A stretch of DNA of 16,919 bases, taken from NCBI GenBank assembly GCA_024860865.1, contig JACRDV010000095.1, positions 1 through 16,919 of the forward strand. Reading direction: 5' to 3'. This stretch comes from Methanobacteriota archaeon. Lineage in GTDB: Archaea; JACRDV01. The translations under genes were made by a program, and so were the position numbers. This document shows positions 6,819 through 14,714 of this stretch, piece after piece. Position 1 is the first letter of the stretch; each line of letters opens with the position of its first letter. A model generated the notes under the pieces. It was not told the origin of the DNA. It did no database searches and worked only from the letters and a program-made list of their open reading frames with translations.

Positions 6819-7406
6819 TCACTCTACGATTGGGTGCATTTCTTTTAAGTCCTTTTCAGTTTTCCCAAGCTTTTCCATAAGCTCAGCAATTATTCCATCA
6901 AGAAAAACAAGAACACTAACTTCAAATAATGTTCCAAGTGGACTTAGAGGCTGTCTTTGACCGAGAATTTGTCTTGTAACATAGTTTTTATCAACATCAA
7001 GTTTTGTTCTGCCTTTAACCAGTATTACAACGTTTGCAAGCTTTCCGAGAACTGAATCAATATTTGAAGTAATCCCAATAATTTTGCTTCCAATTTTATT
7101 AGCAACTTGAACTGCTTGGACTACTGACGAAGTCTCACCTGAACCAGAAATCGCGATTAAAACATCGCCTTTTTTCATTGATGGAGTTACTGTTTCACCT
7201 ATTACAAAGACTTGAAACCCGAGGTGCATAAGTCTCATTGCAAAAGCTCTGCCAACTAGACCCGAACGCCCTGCTCCAAAAATAAAAATCCTACTAGCAC
7301 TTATAATTGTACTGATCATTTCATCGACTTTAGTGGTATCAATCTCTTGAGCAACCTTTTTTAAGTGCTCTGAAATTTCATCCATTGCAATTTGAAATCT
7401 AGGCAT
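6819..7406 (-). CDS. hxlB: 6-phospho-3-hexuloisomerase (SIS domain)
   Basis: A 195-residue single SIS-domain sugar-phosphate isomerase converting hexulose 6-phosphate to fructose 6-phosphate; in archaea the ribulose monophosphate route runs in reverse to supply pentoses. Seen: the phosphate-binding loop FIFGAGRSGLVGRAFAMRLMH (residues 41-61; G44, R47, S48), VIGETVTPSMKKGD, the second phosphate loop SGSGET (87-92) and E162 in GTLFEVSVLVFLDG, a conserved active-site region. Length matches the family. It starts 5 bases after the pheT stop with no clear ribosome binding site of its own, so it is probably translated by coupling as the last gene of the minus-strand cluster. No hexulose-phosphate synthase partner (hxlA) is in the window. 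Confidence 0.92.
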   Translation of the reverse strand: MPRFQIAMDEISEHLKKVAQEIDTTKVDEMISTIISASRIFIFGAGRSGLVGRAFAMRLMHLGFQVFVIGETVTPSMKKGDVLIAISGSGETSSVVQAVQVANKIGSKIIGITSNIDSVLGKLANVVILVKGRTKLDVDKNYVTRQILGQRQPLSPLGTLFEVSVLVFLDGIIAELMEKLGKTEKDLKEMHPIVE

Positions 7407-7411
7407 ATGAA

Positions 7412-9064
7412 TCAGTATAGTTTCTCAAGATTTATTTCAAATCCAACAGTTGGACTGCCGAGCTCAAAGTTAATCAATATTTCAGGATGAAGTTCTCCGA
7501 AAATTCCAATTTTCTCACTATCGCGATAAATTGCTGCAACTCTGCCTTCGATAAATGAAGGATGCTCTATTGCTTTTACCTTCCAATCTTTAATTTGTAA
7601 GCTGTGTAAAAGTGTTTCTACTATTGATTTAACTTCAGTAAAACTTGCCTTTGAATGTGTAACCATACCTGCAACTTTTCGAATTTCTCTAGCCCCTGTT
7701 TCAAAAGTTTGGTTCAGTATAAAGATATCACCAATTTCAAAGATTTTTTGAGGCAAGTCATAGTGTTTGTTGAGTTTAAGTGTTTCAAGCAAACCTGGCA
7801 GTAATGAAACTCTTGCTATCGTAAATTCGTCAGAAACTGGATTTGCTATCGATACGCCTTCCATTTTAGATATGCACATTTTATCAAATTGAATATTTGG
7901 ATTACTCAATATCATATTTGTTACTTCATTAAATCCCAATCCAATCAAAATTCTTTGTGCCCGCCTTGAGATGATTTCTGAAGGATGTTTCTGCCCAATC
8001 CCAACTGTAGCTGGAATTTCTGGAATGATTTTTTCATAACCATAACCTATTGCAACATCTTCAACTAAATCGATTTCGTGGAAAACGTCTACTCTATATG
8101 GGGGAACAAATACTTCGATATAATCATCAACTTTCCCCACTCCAAACCGCATTTTTTCTAAACAATGAGCTATTTCTGTTGGAGTGAGGTTTAATCCTAG
8201 CATTTGATTAGTATAGTTCACTCTAAGTTCCTTTTTGCGCGGGTTTAGATTAGGAGTGATTTCCTTTTTATTTGAATAAAGCAACTTAACCGCTTCAATT
8301 GTTGCCCTCCGCTCTGCGAGAGCTGTAGTCAATATATCTAGTGCATAATTAAGTGCTGTCCAATCAGTTCCAGTCATCTCAATGAACAAATTTTTAGTAT
8401 GGTTAGTTACTCGAGTAAGTTCCCCATTTATTACTGGGGGCATTGAAAGAACATCTCCATTACTGTCTAAAATAATTGGATAACGTTCGAATGATTTTAA
8501 TAAATGTGCAAAATCCTTGCCCTTCGGGTGTTTTTCTAGGATTTCAGCTAAGGTGAGCGGTTCTGGGTAATCAAGGGGTAAAAATTTAAGCTCGTTAGGT
8601 TTAACAGCCTTATAGAAATATGGTGGCTTGATTTTGTCAAAGTCGTGCACTCCAATAGCTACTTTTTTTCTATTCCTACCTATTGCCCAATGAAGATCTT
8701 CTTGGAAATCCATTAGCTCTTGGATAAACTCTAAGGTGATTTTCACTCCCCTAGCAACTGCTCCAACTATGAAAGGTCGAATTCTATCCACGGAGTGGTC
8801 AATGTTTATTTCAATTTTTGGGGATACTACAGAATATTTTGATAAACCAGTTTCAATTTCTAAAAAGCCTCTTAATGCTCGAGCAATTCCTTCAATTGAA
8901 TACAAGTCTGGTCGGTTTGGAAAGAATTCAGCGTAAATTTCATTTTCAGTAAAATTTTCAATATCAGATCCCATCATCGGTATAATTCTCAGTAAATCAT
9001 CCATCGGGATTCTCTTCCCCAGCAGTTCACAGAGTTCTTTATAATCTATCTTAATTACTGGCAT
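7412..9064 (-). CDS. pheT: Phenylalanine--tRNA ligase beta subunit (archaeal type)
   Basis: About 550 residues, the short archaeal/eukaryotic form without the bacterial N-terminal tRNA-binding EMAP domain and C-terminal FDX-ACB domain. Seen: N-terminal MPVIKIDYKELCELLG, the EIYAEFFPNRPDLYSIEGIARALRGFL region in short form, the B3/B4 editing-domain region around HWAIGRNRKKVAIGVHD and TRVTNHTKNLFIEMTGTD, the B5-like DVFHEIDLVEDVAIGYGY and the catalytic-like core IANPVSDEFTIARVSLLPGLL. An upstream GTG at 9073 would add three residues; ATG 9064 matches the usual archaeal start. The gene begins 10 bases after pheS ends and is followed 5 bases later by hxlB. Acts with PheS as a heterotetramer to charge tRNA-Phe and edit mischarged tyrosine. 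Confidence 0.95.
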   Translation of the reverse strand: MPVIKIDYKELCELLGKRIPMDDLLRIIPMMGSDIENFTENEIYAEFFPNRPDLYSIEGIARALRGFLEIETGLSKYSVVSPKIEINIDHSVDRIRPFIVGAVARGVKITLEFIQELMDFQEDLHWAIGRNRKKVAIGVHDFDKIKPPYFYKAVKPNELKFLPLDYPEPLTLAEILEKHPKGKDFAHLLKSFERYPIILDSNGDVLSMPPVINGELTRVTNHTKNLFIEMTGTDWTALNYALDILTTALAERRATIEAVKLLYSNKKEITPNLNPRKKELRVNYTNQMLGLNLTPTEIAHCLEKMRFGVGKVDDYIEVFVPPYRVDVFHEIDLVEDVAIGYGYEKIIPEIPATVGIGQKHPSEIISRRAQRILIGLGFNEVTNMILSNPNIQFDKMCISKMEGVSIANPVSDEFTIARVSLLPGLLETLKLNKHYDLPQKIFEIGDIFILNQTFETGAREIRKVAGMVTHSKASFTEVKSIVETLLHSLQIKDWKVKAIEHPSFIEGRVAAIYRDSEKIGIFGELHPEILINFELGSPTVGFEINLEKLY

Positions 9065-9074
9065 TTTAAACACT

Positions 9075-10649
9075 TTAAAGAATATGAGTTGATCTTAACC
9101 ACTCAAGGTCACAAAAGTATAATGTGCGAATATCCTCTAATCCAAATTTTAACATTGCTAATCGTTCGATACTTAATCCCCACGCGAGAACAGGGTATTC
9201 AATACCTAAAGGTAAGGTAACTTCCGGTCTAAATATTCCAGATCCACCTAGCTCTAACCACTTTCCCTTCTCTGGAAAGAAAATATCAATTTCTAAACTT
9301 GGTTCGGTATATGGGAAATAACCTGGCCTGAATCGAACTTGCTCAAAACCCATTTTTCTATAGAACTCTTTTAAAACTCCAAATAAATTGCTGAATGTAA
9401 CTCCTTTGTCCATAACAATTCCATCAACTTGATAAAACTCTGGCAAATGTTTAAAGTCTACCCTCTCACGCCTGAAAACTTTGCCTACACAAAAAACTTT
9501 AACAGGTGGTTGTGTATGTTCGGCAAGATGATGTATGGTTGTGGCAGTAGTATGTGTGCGCAAAATAACTTGTTTTGATATCTCTTTGTTCCATTTATAT
9601 CCCCAACCAATAGATCCTGTTGTGCCCCCATTTTCATGGGTTTTCGCGATACTCTCAACCAAACTCTCGCTTGGAAGTCTAGCAGTTTTGGGCTGAGATA
9701 AATATAAAGTATCCATCATTTCCCTGGCTGGGTGGTCTTGGGGCTGAAATAACGCATCAAAATTCCAAAATGCTGACTCTACAATCGGACTTTTAATTTC
9801 TGCAAATCCCATTTCTAAAAAAATTTCTCGAATTTGATCGATAATTTGAGTCAATGGATGTGCTCTACCAAGATGCAAGAGCGGAGCTGGTGCTGCGACA
9901 TCATATTTTCTAAACTTTACTTTTTTCCAAGCTCCAGTTTGGATGATTTCTGGGGTTAATTGAGAAATCTCTTCAGTTACTTCGATTCCAAGATTAAGCA
10001 ACTTATTGCCTGTTTCCGTTAACTTGAAAGTTCGAGATGTTCTCCTTACAATTTGAATTACATTCTTACGACTTTTAAGTTGTTCAACCGCCAGCTCAAA
10101 ATATTGAACCTCTGGCTCCAACTCATTTTCAGATTTTTCTTCAGTTTGGCTAAGCGAGCTTAAAAGTTCTTCATCTGAGCCCTTAGATCTAGCTGATCGT
10201 TCACCAACATCTGTTATTTTCAATGCGGCAATGCGGACTCCAGACTCATCTGGCTCATATACCAATTCAGCCCATCGCTTCCTTTGTAACCAAATTAATG
10301 CAATATTGATTTCATTGCTTTCTAGTCCACATTTTTTTGTCAGATCATCAAATGAGATTTTTCTCTCTTTTACCAATACATTTAGAACTCGGCGCTCTGG
10401 GAGATTATTCTTTTGATATTTTACTCCCTCGCTGCCAAGCCTAAAAAAACGGACAATTTTCTCTTCAATAGCCTCAATTAAACCTTTTTTTTGTAGCCAA
10501 GAGCAAGCTCTCATTACTGAAACTAATTCTTTAAGATCGGTTTCAGTTAATATCTGATCCGGAGTAGCCTGACCGCGCAATTTATTAAGAGCAAGCAAAA
10601 CTTTTCTTTCATGAGGATGAATCTCTTCCCTAATTTTTTCTAGATCCAT
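9075..10649 (-). CDS. pheS: Phenylalanine--tRNA ligase alpha subunit (archaeal type)
   Basis: A 524-residue catalytic alpha subunit. The first about 220 residues hold repeated winged-helix-like segments with two LQKKGLIE / LQRKRWAEL-type elements, as in the archaeal and eukaryotic cytosolic enzymes. The class II core follows: motif 1 around residues 264-282 (HPLTQIIDQIREIFLEMGF), motif 2 at about 386-410 (FCVGKVFRRE, then HLPEFYQVDG) and motif 3 at 489-499 (AWGLSIERLAM). The FQPQDHPAREMMDTLY segment is typical of PheS. It starts 12 bases after trpS ends, and precedes pheT by 10 bases, forming a pheS-pheT operon. A weakly charged insert around residues 155-180 separates winged-helix parts. Confidence 0.96.
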   Translation of the reverse strand: MDLEKIREEIHPHERKVLLALNKLRGQATPDQILTETDLKELVSVMRACSWLQKKGLIEAIEEKIVRFFRLGSEGVKYQKNNLPERRVLNVLVKERKISFDDLTKKCGLESNEINIALIWLQRKRWAELVYEPDESGVRIAALKITDVGERSARSKGSDEELLSSLSQTEEKSENELEPEVQYFELAVEQLKSRKNVIQIVRRTSRTFKLTETGNKLLNLGIEVTEEISQLTPEIIQTGAWKKVKFRKYDVAAPAPLLHLGRAHPLTQIIDQIREIFLEMGFAEIKSPIVESAFWNFDALFQPQDHPAREMMDTLYLSQPKTARLPSESLVESIAKTHENGGTTGSIGWGYKWNKEISKQVILRTHTTATTIHHLAEHTQPPVKVFCVGKVFRRERVDFKHLPEFYQVDGIVMDKGVTFSNLFGVLKEFYRKMGFEQVRFRPGYFPYTEPSLEIDIFFPEKGKWLELGGSGIFRPEVTLPLGIEYPVLAWGLSIERLAMLKFGLEDIRTLYFCDLEWLRSTHIL

Positions 10650-10661
10650 AAAATCATCTAG

Positions 10662-11783
10662 CTAGTCTCTCACCATGAATTTCTCTAAAAGATCTTTGGC
10701 TTTTTCCCGCTTTCTTTGATGCTCGCTTAAAAATTTGTTTACATAATTGGCAAGTATCTCTTTGTCCTCGCCACAGAGTATCTCTCCATTTTTACATTTT
10801 CTATAGATTTCTTTTATTTTTCCATCATCTTTTTCAAAAAGAATGTAAAGCCAATGATAGACAGAGCAAATCTCTGGGATTCCCCCTTTCTCTCTTTGCT
10901 CTTTAACAGTTGCACGGCCTCCAGTAAAGGCGTTCCAAACTTTTTTCTTAGCATATTCAAGAGAATCTGTTGTATATACACAAGTCTCTGGGAGACTTGC
11001 GCTCATCTTGCCACCTTGGCCTAGTCCAGGTAAGAACTTGCAATAAATTCCAGCTGGTTTGTGAAGTCCAAGCTTTGGGGCAACATCTCTTGCTACTCGC
11101 CAGTAGGGTTCTTGGTCCACGGCGCAAGGAATTAAACAACGCTCGTTTTGACCCTCAAACAACTGGGCCATGAATGCTGGGACTGCTTGCATAGCTGGAA
11201 AAAATATGATTCCAATATTTGAAGTACTATTAAATCCAAAAACAGCTTTAGCCGTAGAAAATGGAATATGTTTTGCTATTTGAAGCGCCATTTTATATTG
11301 TGTCTTTGCGTATTCTATATTTGAAAAGATTTTAGTTTTTTTCGGGTCGAAGCCAAGAGCAATCACATCTAGCGCGTTATCATATGTAAAACCAATTGTT
11401 TGCTCTAATGTAAGCTCTGGTTTGATTAGAAATTTTTCATCATCCGTCATTTGGAAGTATAATTTAGCATCAAAAACATCTTGCAAGTGTTTTGTAAATA
11501 TCCACGGTATAATATGGCCAAGGTGAGTATGTCCAGAAGGCCCTCTACCTGTATAAAGCACAAATTTTTGTCCGCGCTCATAGGAATCAAGCACGTGATT
11601 AAAGTCTCTATGGGAAAAGAAAAATTTTCTTCTTAAAAACATGTGCAATTCTTTTGTATGCTTCTTTATCCTTTTCAGTAACTTATCTGTTATCGGTTCA
11701 ACACCAAATTCTTCAATCAGTTTTTCATAATCTATTTCTCCAGAGACTTCCCAAGGAGTTACGACGAACTTCTTCTTTTGCAT
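10662..11783 (-). CDS. trpS: Tryptophan--tRNA ligase
   Basis: A 373-residue class I aminoacyl-tRNA synthetase of the archaeal/eukaryotic TrpRS type, charging tRNA-Trp. Seen: the HIGH-type signature HTHLGH at residues 85-90 preceded by YTGRGPSG, the KMSKS-type signature KMSAS at 259-263 in GQGGKMSASLP, and the conserved DQEPYWRVARD stretch (223-233), which belongs to the tryptophan/tyrosine enzymes of this branch. The N-terminal TPWEVSGEIDYEKLIEEFG extension is characteristic of archaeal TrpRS. The ATG is preceded by AAGGTGGGAGA, a strong ribosome binding site. A 65-base AT-rich gap separates it from endA, and 12 bases separate it from pheS. Confidence 0.96.
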   Translation of the reverse strand: MQKKKFVVTPWEVSGEIDYEKLIEEFGVEPITDKLLKRIKKHTKELHMFLRRKFFFSHRDFNHVLDSYERGQKFVLYTGRGPSGHTHLGHIIPWIFTKHLQDVFDAKLYFQMTDDEKFLIKPELTLEQTIGFTYDNALDVIALGFDPKKTKIFSNIEYAKTQYKMALQIAKHIPFSTAKAVFGFNSTSNIGIIFFPAMQAVPAFMAQLFEGQNERCLIPCAVDQEPYWRVARDVAPKLGLHKPAGIYCKFLPGLGQGGKMSASLPETCVYTTDSLEYAKKKVWNAFTGGRATVKEQREKGGIPEICSVYHWLYILFEKDDGKIKEIYRKCKNGEILCGEDKEILANYVNKFLSEHQRKREKAKDLLEKFMVRD

Positions 11784-11848
11784 TCTCCCACCTTAATAAC
11801 AAAAAAACAAAAATATTATTGTGAATAAATGGTAAAATACCTTTTTAA

Positions 11849-12397
11849 CTACGGCTTAACTCGCTCGAGCCGATAATAAGTAACATCGCCTTCTTCATCA
11901 ACTATTCCTAAAAATAATTCTTTACGAACTGCTCTTGCCAGTCTGGTCATCCCAGAAAGATCTTGTGTAGTTAAAGAGTCGCCTTCTTTAATAGCATGGA
12001 CTAAGTAATCTGAGTGAGCTTCACCTGGTTTACCCCCTCTATAAACCCTAAAGTGAGTGCCAAATTTAAACCCAGTTTTGACGTAGTACCCTCGACTCTT
12101 AAGCTCCCGATAGACTACAAAACGAGTTCGAATGTCCGGTTCAAGCTGAGATGCCTTCCTTAACAAGTCATCAAAATTTAGTTCTTTACCAGTTTCTTCG
12201 TCTTTTACTTTAATCCTCCCTTTTTCAAACAAAAAAAGGGCTTCAACTAGAGACACCTCCAACTTGCTGCCTGAGAGAGGGGTGCCAAAGTAACCCTTTT
12301 GATAAAGTTCGTTTCCAGCTACTTCATCCCAAACTATTACCTTGTCCTTTAATAGGGTAGCTTCAACGGGTGGAGGTAGGGGGAGTTGTTGCTCCAT
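11849..12397 (-). CDS. endA: tRNA-splicing endonuclease (homotetramer type)
   Basis: A 182-residue endonuclease that cuts bulge-helix-bulge motifs to remove introns from tRNA and some other RNAs. Seen: the catalytic triad Y119 (in THFRVYRGG), H128 (in EAHSDYLVH) and K159 (in RLARAVRKEL), in the standard order and spacing. The short single-unit length corresponds to the homotetrameric class, in which the same chain is both catalytic and structural. The ATG is preceded by GAGG seven bases upstream. It heads the minus-strand translation cluster, with trpS next, an order also seen in other archaea. Its presence is relevant to the intron-like insertion near the right end of the window. Confidence 0.95.
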   Translation of the reverse strand: MEQQLPLPPPVEATLLKDKVIVWDEVAGNELYQKGYFGTPLSGSKLEVSLVEALFLFEKGRIKVKDEETGKELNFDDLLRKASQLEPDIRTRFVVYRELKSRGYYVKTGFKFGTHFRVYRGGKPGEAHSDYLVHAIKEGDSLTTQDLSGMTRLARAVRKELFLGIVDEEGDVTYYRLERVKP

Positions 12398-12482
12398 ATT
12401 TAATCCTCATTTTCTTCAATTAATGATGCGATTCCTTTAAGAAGATTTTGTTGCTTAATTATTACTAGCAGAGGTGCTTAAA
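12398..12482. promoter_or_regulatory. Divergent promoter region between endA and the CooT-family gene
   Basis: This gap separates oppositely transcribed genes, so it must hold two promoters. For the plus strand, GCTTAATTATT at about 12453-12463 is TATA-like, and GAGGTG at 12471-12476 is a good ribosome binding site for ATG 12483. For the minus strand GAGG lies just upstream of endA; no clear TATA box stands out. Confidence 0.4.
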
Positions 12483-12668
12483 ATGTGCGAATCGAAGCTT
12501 TTTATGGAGAGAAAGGGCGGTCGAGAAAAGCTAATGGATGAGGTAATTCTAATTCAGGTTAAAAATGGAGTTATTCGAGCTGTAAATCTAACTGGTGAAG
12601 AAAAACTCCTCAATGCAAAAATTAAAGAAATCGATTTTGATCGCCATCAAATAATACTAATGGAGTAA
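12483..12668 (+). CDS. CooT-family small protein (putative nickel-binding)
   Basis: A 61-residue protein starting MCESKLFMERKGG and ending IKEIDFDRHQIILME. The pattern (Met-Cys-x-x-Lys, then a small beta-rich domain with a DEVILIQVKNGVIRAVNLTGEEK core and a closing Ile-x-x-Ile-Asp-Phe) matches the CooT family, whose Rhodospirillum rubrum member binds nickel through Cys2 during carbon monoxide dehydrogenase maturation. A GTG at 12474 would give a slightly longer protein, but GAGGTG (12471-12476) is placed to serve ATG 12483, and this start puts the cysteine at position 2 as in the family. It is 16 bases ahead of the HD-domain gene on the same strand. Nickel binding is inferred from family only. 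Confidence 0.75.
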   Translation: MCESKLFMERKGGREKLMDEVILIQVKNGVIRAVNLTGEEKLLNAKIKEIDFDRHQIILME

Positions 12669-12684
12669 TTCTATTGGTGATAAG

Positions 12685-13257
12685 ATGGTTGTAAATTTTC
12701 TTAAAACAGTTGGTAAATTAAAACATATTCCAAGGATTGGTTGGTTGTTAAGAGGTAAAAGTAATCATGTTGAGTCAGTAGCTGAGCACAGCATGCGAAC
12801 TGCAGTGGCTGCCATATTAATAGCAGATTTAGCTCAATTAAATGGAATTAAAGTTAATGTTGAGCGCACAATTAAGATGGCAGTACTGCATGATATGGCA
12901 GAGGCGTTAGTAGCTGATATTGATAAGGAATCTTTAAAATACCTTGGTTCTAAAGGTGAAGAAATTAAAAAAACTATAGAATCAAAAGCTATTGATGAAA
13001 TACTGAGTCAGCTGCCATCTACAAGGCTGGGGCAAAGCTACGCTGAACTTTTAAAAGAGTACCGAGAAAGAAAAACTGTCGAAGCAAAAATTGTAAAAGC
13101 TGCAGATAAACTTGAGACGGCCATTCAAGCTTTGGAGTATAAGGTATCTGAGCATGAATTTTTAACAGATGCGAAAAAGGCACTAATGCAATTAGATGCC
13201 AAAACATCCGGGTTTATAATAGAGGAATTAAAAAAGCTAAAAATTGCTAAAAATTAA
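12685..13257 (+). CDS. HD-domain phosphohydrolase (YfbR/HDDC2-like 5'-deoxynucleotidase)
   Basis: A 190-residue HD-superfamily protein. Seen: the first metal-binding histidine in HVESVAEHS (H35), the HD doublet H69-D70 in AVLHDMAEALVADID, and a distal aspartate D141 in KAADKLETAIQALEY, the layout of YfbR/HDDC2-type 5'-nucleotidases that hydrolyse deoxynucleoside monophosphates with a divalent metal. Length is typical. The ATG is preceded by GGTGAT at ideal spacing. It lies 16 bases after the CooT-family gene and is probably co-transcribed, although no functional link between the two is obvious. Followed by an AT-rich gap that ends the unit. Confidence 0.88.
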   Translation: MVVNFLKTVGKLKHIPRIGWLLRGKSNHVESVAEHSMRTAVAAILIADLAQLNGIKVNVERTIKMAVLHDMAEALVADIDKESLKYLGSKGEEIKKTIESKAIDEILSQLPSTRLGQSYAELLKEYRERKTVEAKIVKAADKLETAIQALEYKVSEHEFLTDAKKALMQLDAKTSGFIIEELKKLKIAKN

Positions 13258-13353
13258 TTTTTTAAAAGAAATTATAAAACAAACTTTGCTAGCTCAATAC
13301 ACATTAGACTTAAACATGAAAAAAGTTTTAAAATTCTTTTAGGTGAGTATTTG

Positions 13354-13566
13354 ATGTGTGAAGCTATTCCGATAAAACTAACTAAAAAAGAGAAAGATTT
13401 TTTGCAACTCAAAATGAATTTAACTGAAGAACAAATGAAAAAAATCGATAAGGATATTGAAGAGAGAAAGAAAATACCTAATAAAGTGTTTTTAAAACTG
13501 ATTGAAGATACATTGAAATTGAGAATGAAATATGGTTCTAGAAAAACTTTGTATGGAATTGAGTAA
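13354..13566 (+). CDS. Small charged protein preceding a nucleotidyltransferase (candidate antitoxin or partner)
   Basis: A 70-residue lysine- and glutamate-rich, mostly helical protein (KKEKDFLQLKMNLTEEQ, then KKIDKDIEERKKI), not recognised as a named family. ATG 13354 is served by GGTGAG at 13342-13347. Its end overlaps the start of the following nucleotidyltransferase by up to 35 bases, so the two are translationally coupled. Position, size and overlap resemble an antitoxin-toxin arrangement, but there is no diagnostic motif. Very AT-rich like its partner. It could equally be a DNA-binding regulator of the pair. Confidence 0.6.
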   Translation: MCEAIPIKLTKKEKDFLQLKMNLTEEQMKKIDKDIEERKKIPNKVFLKLIEDTLKLRMKYGSRKTLYGIE

Positions 13567-14086
13567 CAAATTGAATAAATTAAAACTGAAATATTGCGTA
13601 ATAAGAGGTTATGCCGGCATATTGTATGGTTCTCCAGCTATGACAACTGATTTAGATATTTTAATCGAAGAATTTAATGAAAAATTTTTAACAGAATTAA
13701 AAAAAATTGGTTGGAATTTGCATCCGTATAATACAACTTTATTTCAGATAAAAACTCTTGGATTTGCAAATTTTTTAAATAAAAAAACTCCAGTTTGGCT
13801 GCATGTTTTCGAAAAAGTACCTGGCTTAGAAATAGATAAAATTAGAATAAACAAAAAACGTATGAACCATACTTTAATAAATGTTGCTAGCAAAGAAGAT
13901 TGTATTATCTCGTTGCTTAAAACATGGGATTCAAGCAGATTAGAGCCCCAAAAAGCATTGTATTTGATGAGATTAGGAAAAATAGATCTAAAATATTTAA
14001 CAAAAAGAGCCAAAGAAGAAAATGTTTTGATCAGGCTCAAATGGTTATTAAAGCAAAGAAAAATTTGGATAACTGGCAAAAAATAG
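13532..14086 (+). CDS. Nucleotidyltransferase-fold protein (AbiEii/MenT-like)
   Basis: A 184-residue protein with the nucleotidyltransferase signature RGYAGILYGSPAMTTDLDILI: Gly33-Ser34 followed by D40 and D42. A C-terminal helical part (KEDCIISLLKTW to KWLLKQRK) follows, as in AbiEii/MenT-type proteins that pair with a small antitoxin and modify tRNA or other substrates. Overlap with the preceding 70-residue gene supports a two-gene module. An alternative ATG at 13553 would shorten the N-terminus by seven residues and reduce the overlap to 14 bases; neither has a strong ribosome binding site. Composition is extremely AT-rich (13 G+C of 60 at 13681-13740). Fold is confident, role is inference. 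Confidence 0.72.
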   Translation: MVLEKLCMELSNKLNKLKLKYCVIRGYAGILYGSPAMTTDLDILIEEFNEKFLTELKKIGWNLHPYNTTLFQIKTLGFANFLNKKTPVWLHVFEKVPGLEIDKIRINKKRMNHTLINVASKEDCIISLLKTWDSSRLEPQKALYLMRLGKIDLKYLTKRAKEENVLIRLKWLLKQRKIWITGKK

Positions 14087-14119
14087 GTAATAATAAATTG
14101 AAACTTGTGTTTGAATGAA

Positions 14120-14148
14120 AGACTAAAATTGTAGTCTAAATCATTTTT
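14120..14148 (+). terminator. Hairpin terminator between convergent genes
   Basis: AGACTA (14120-14125) pairs perfectly with TAGTCT (14132-14137) around a six-base loop AAATTG, and ATTTTT follows at 14143-14148. It lies just between the stop of the plus-strand nucleotidyltransferase and the stop of the minus-strand PepSY-like gene, the expected place for a bidirectional terminator. Confidence 0.55.
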
Positions 14149-14641
14149 CGAAGCTTAGATTAGGTAGTAATTTTAAAATGCCCACCTTCTCTTTTGGATG
14201 GCATTCCAATTCGCAGCTTTTTCTTGCATACTGCTCCTCACCAACTGCTATGTTCTTCTCTCTCTGTAAAACTTCGCCGGTTTCTGGATCCACATGGATA
14301 ACCATAGAATTTAGGGTAACTTTACCTCCGCATCCGCATTTTCTCTCTATTATTTCAACCTTCCAAACATAACCAAGAGATTCGTTCTTTATCAATGAGG
14401 CTTGTTCGATCCTTAATTTAGGATCCTTAAAGTATTGACTTGAAAAATTTATAAAAATAGGATCACTTTTTGCAATTTCAACTGCTTTCTCTGCACTGAT
14501 GGGAAGATTAACGCTTCTTTGGGTCGTTTGTAGCTGTGCTTGCAGTTCGTTTGTTTTTGCAAAGAGATAAGTGGCAAATACAGCTAGAGCAATGCAAAGA
14601 ATGCCCAATAAAATACCAACGTAATATATCTTTTTCTCCAA
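14141..14641 (-). CDS. Membrane-anchored PepSY-like protein with paired cysteines
   Basis: A 166-residue protein with an N-terminal hydrophobic segment at residues 6-28 acting as membrane anchor or uncleaved signal, so the remainder is probably outside the cell. The region SAEKAVEIAKSDP (49-61), then YVWKVEI (91-97) and VIHVDPETGEVLQREK (114-129), resembles a PepSY-type domain, often found in extracellular protease inhibitors or sensors. Cysteines C102, C104, C143 and C147 (in KCGCGG and CELEC) could form disulfides or bind a metal. The start is TTG with only weak upstream GGGG; the start could be wrong. Function unknown. Confidence 0.62.
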   Translation of the reverse strand: MEKKIYYVGILLGILCIALAVFATYLFAKTNELQAQLQTTQRSVNLPISAEKAVEIAKSDPIFINFSSQYFKDPKLRIEQASLIKNESLGYVWKVEIIERKCGCGGKVTLNSMVIHVDPETGEVLQREKNIAVGEEQYARKSCELECHPKEKVGILKLLPNLSFEK

Positions 14642-14714
14642 GTTGTTACCCCATTATTTTAATTTATTATGAGCTATTAATAACTATAAGGAACCTTTTC
14701 AACATTTTAATAAT

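Noticed and set aside
12398-12482. Possible small RNA gene in the divergent gap.
   Set aside because: No stable fold or conserved box is visible; two promoters explain the space.
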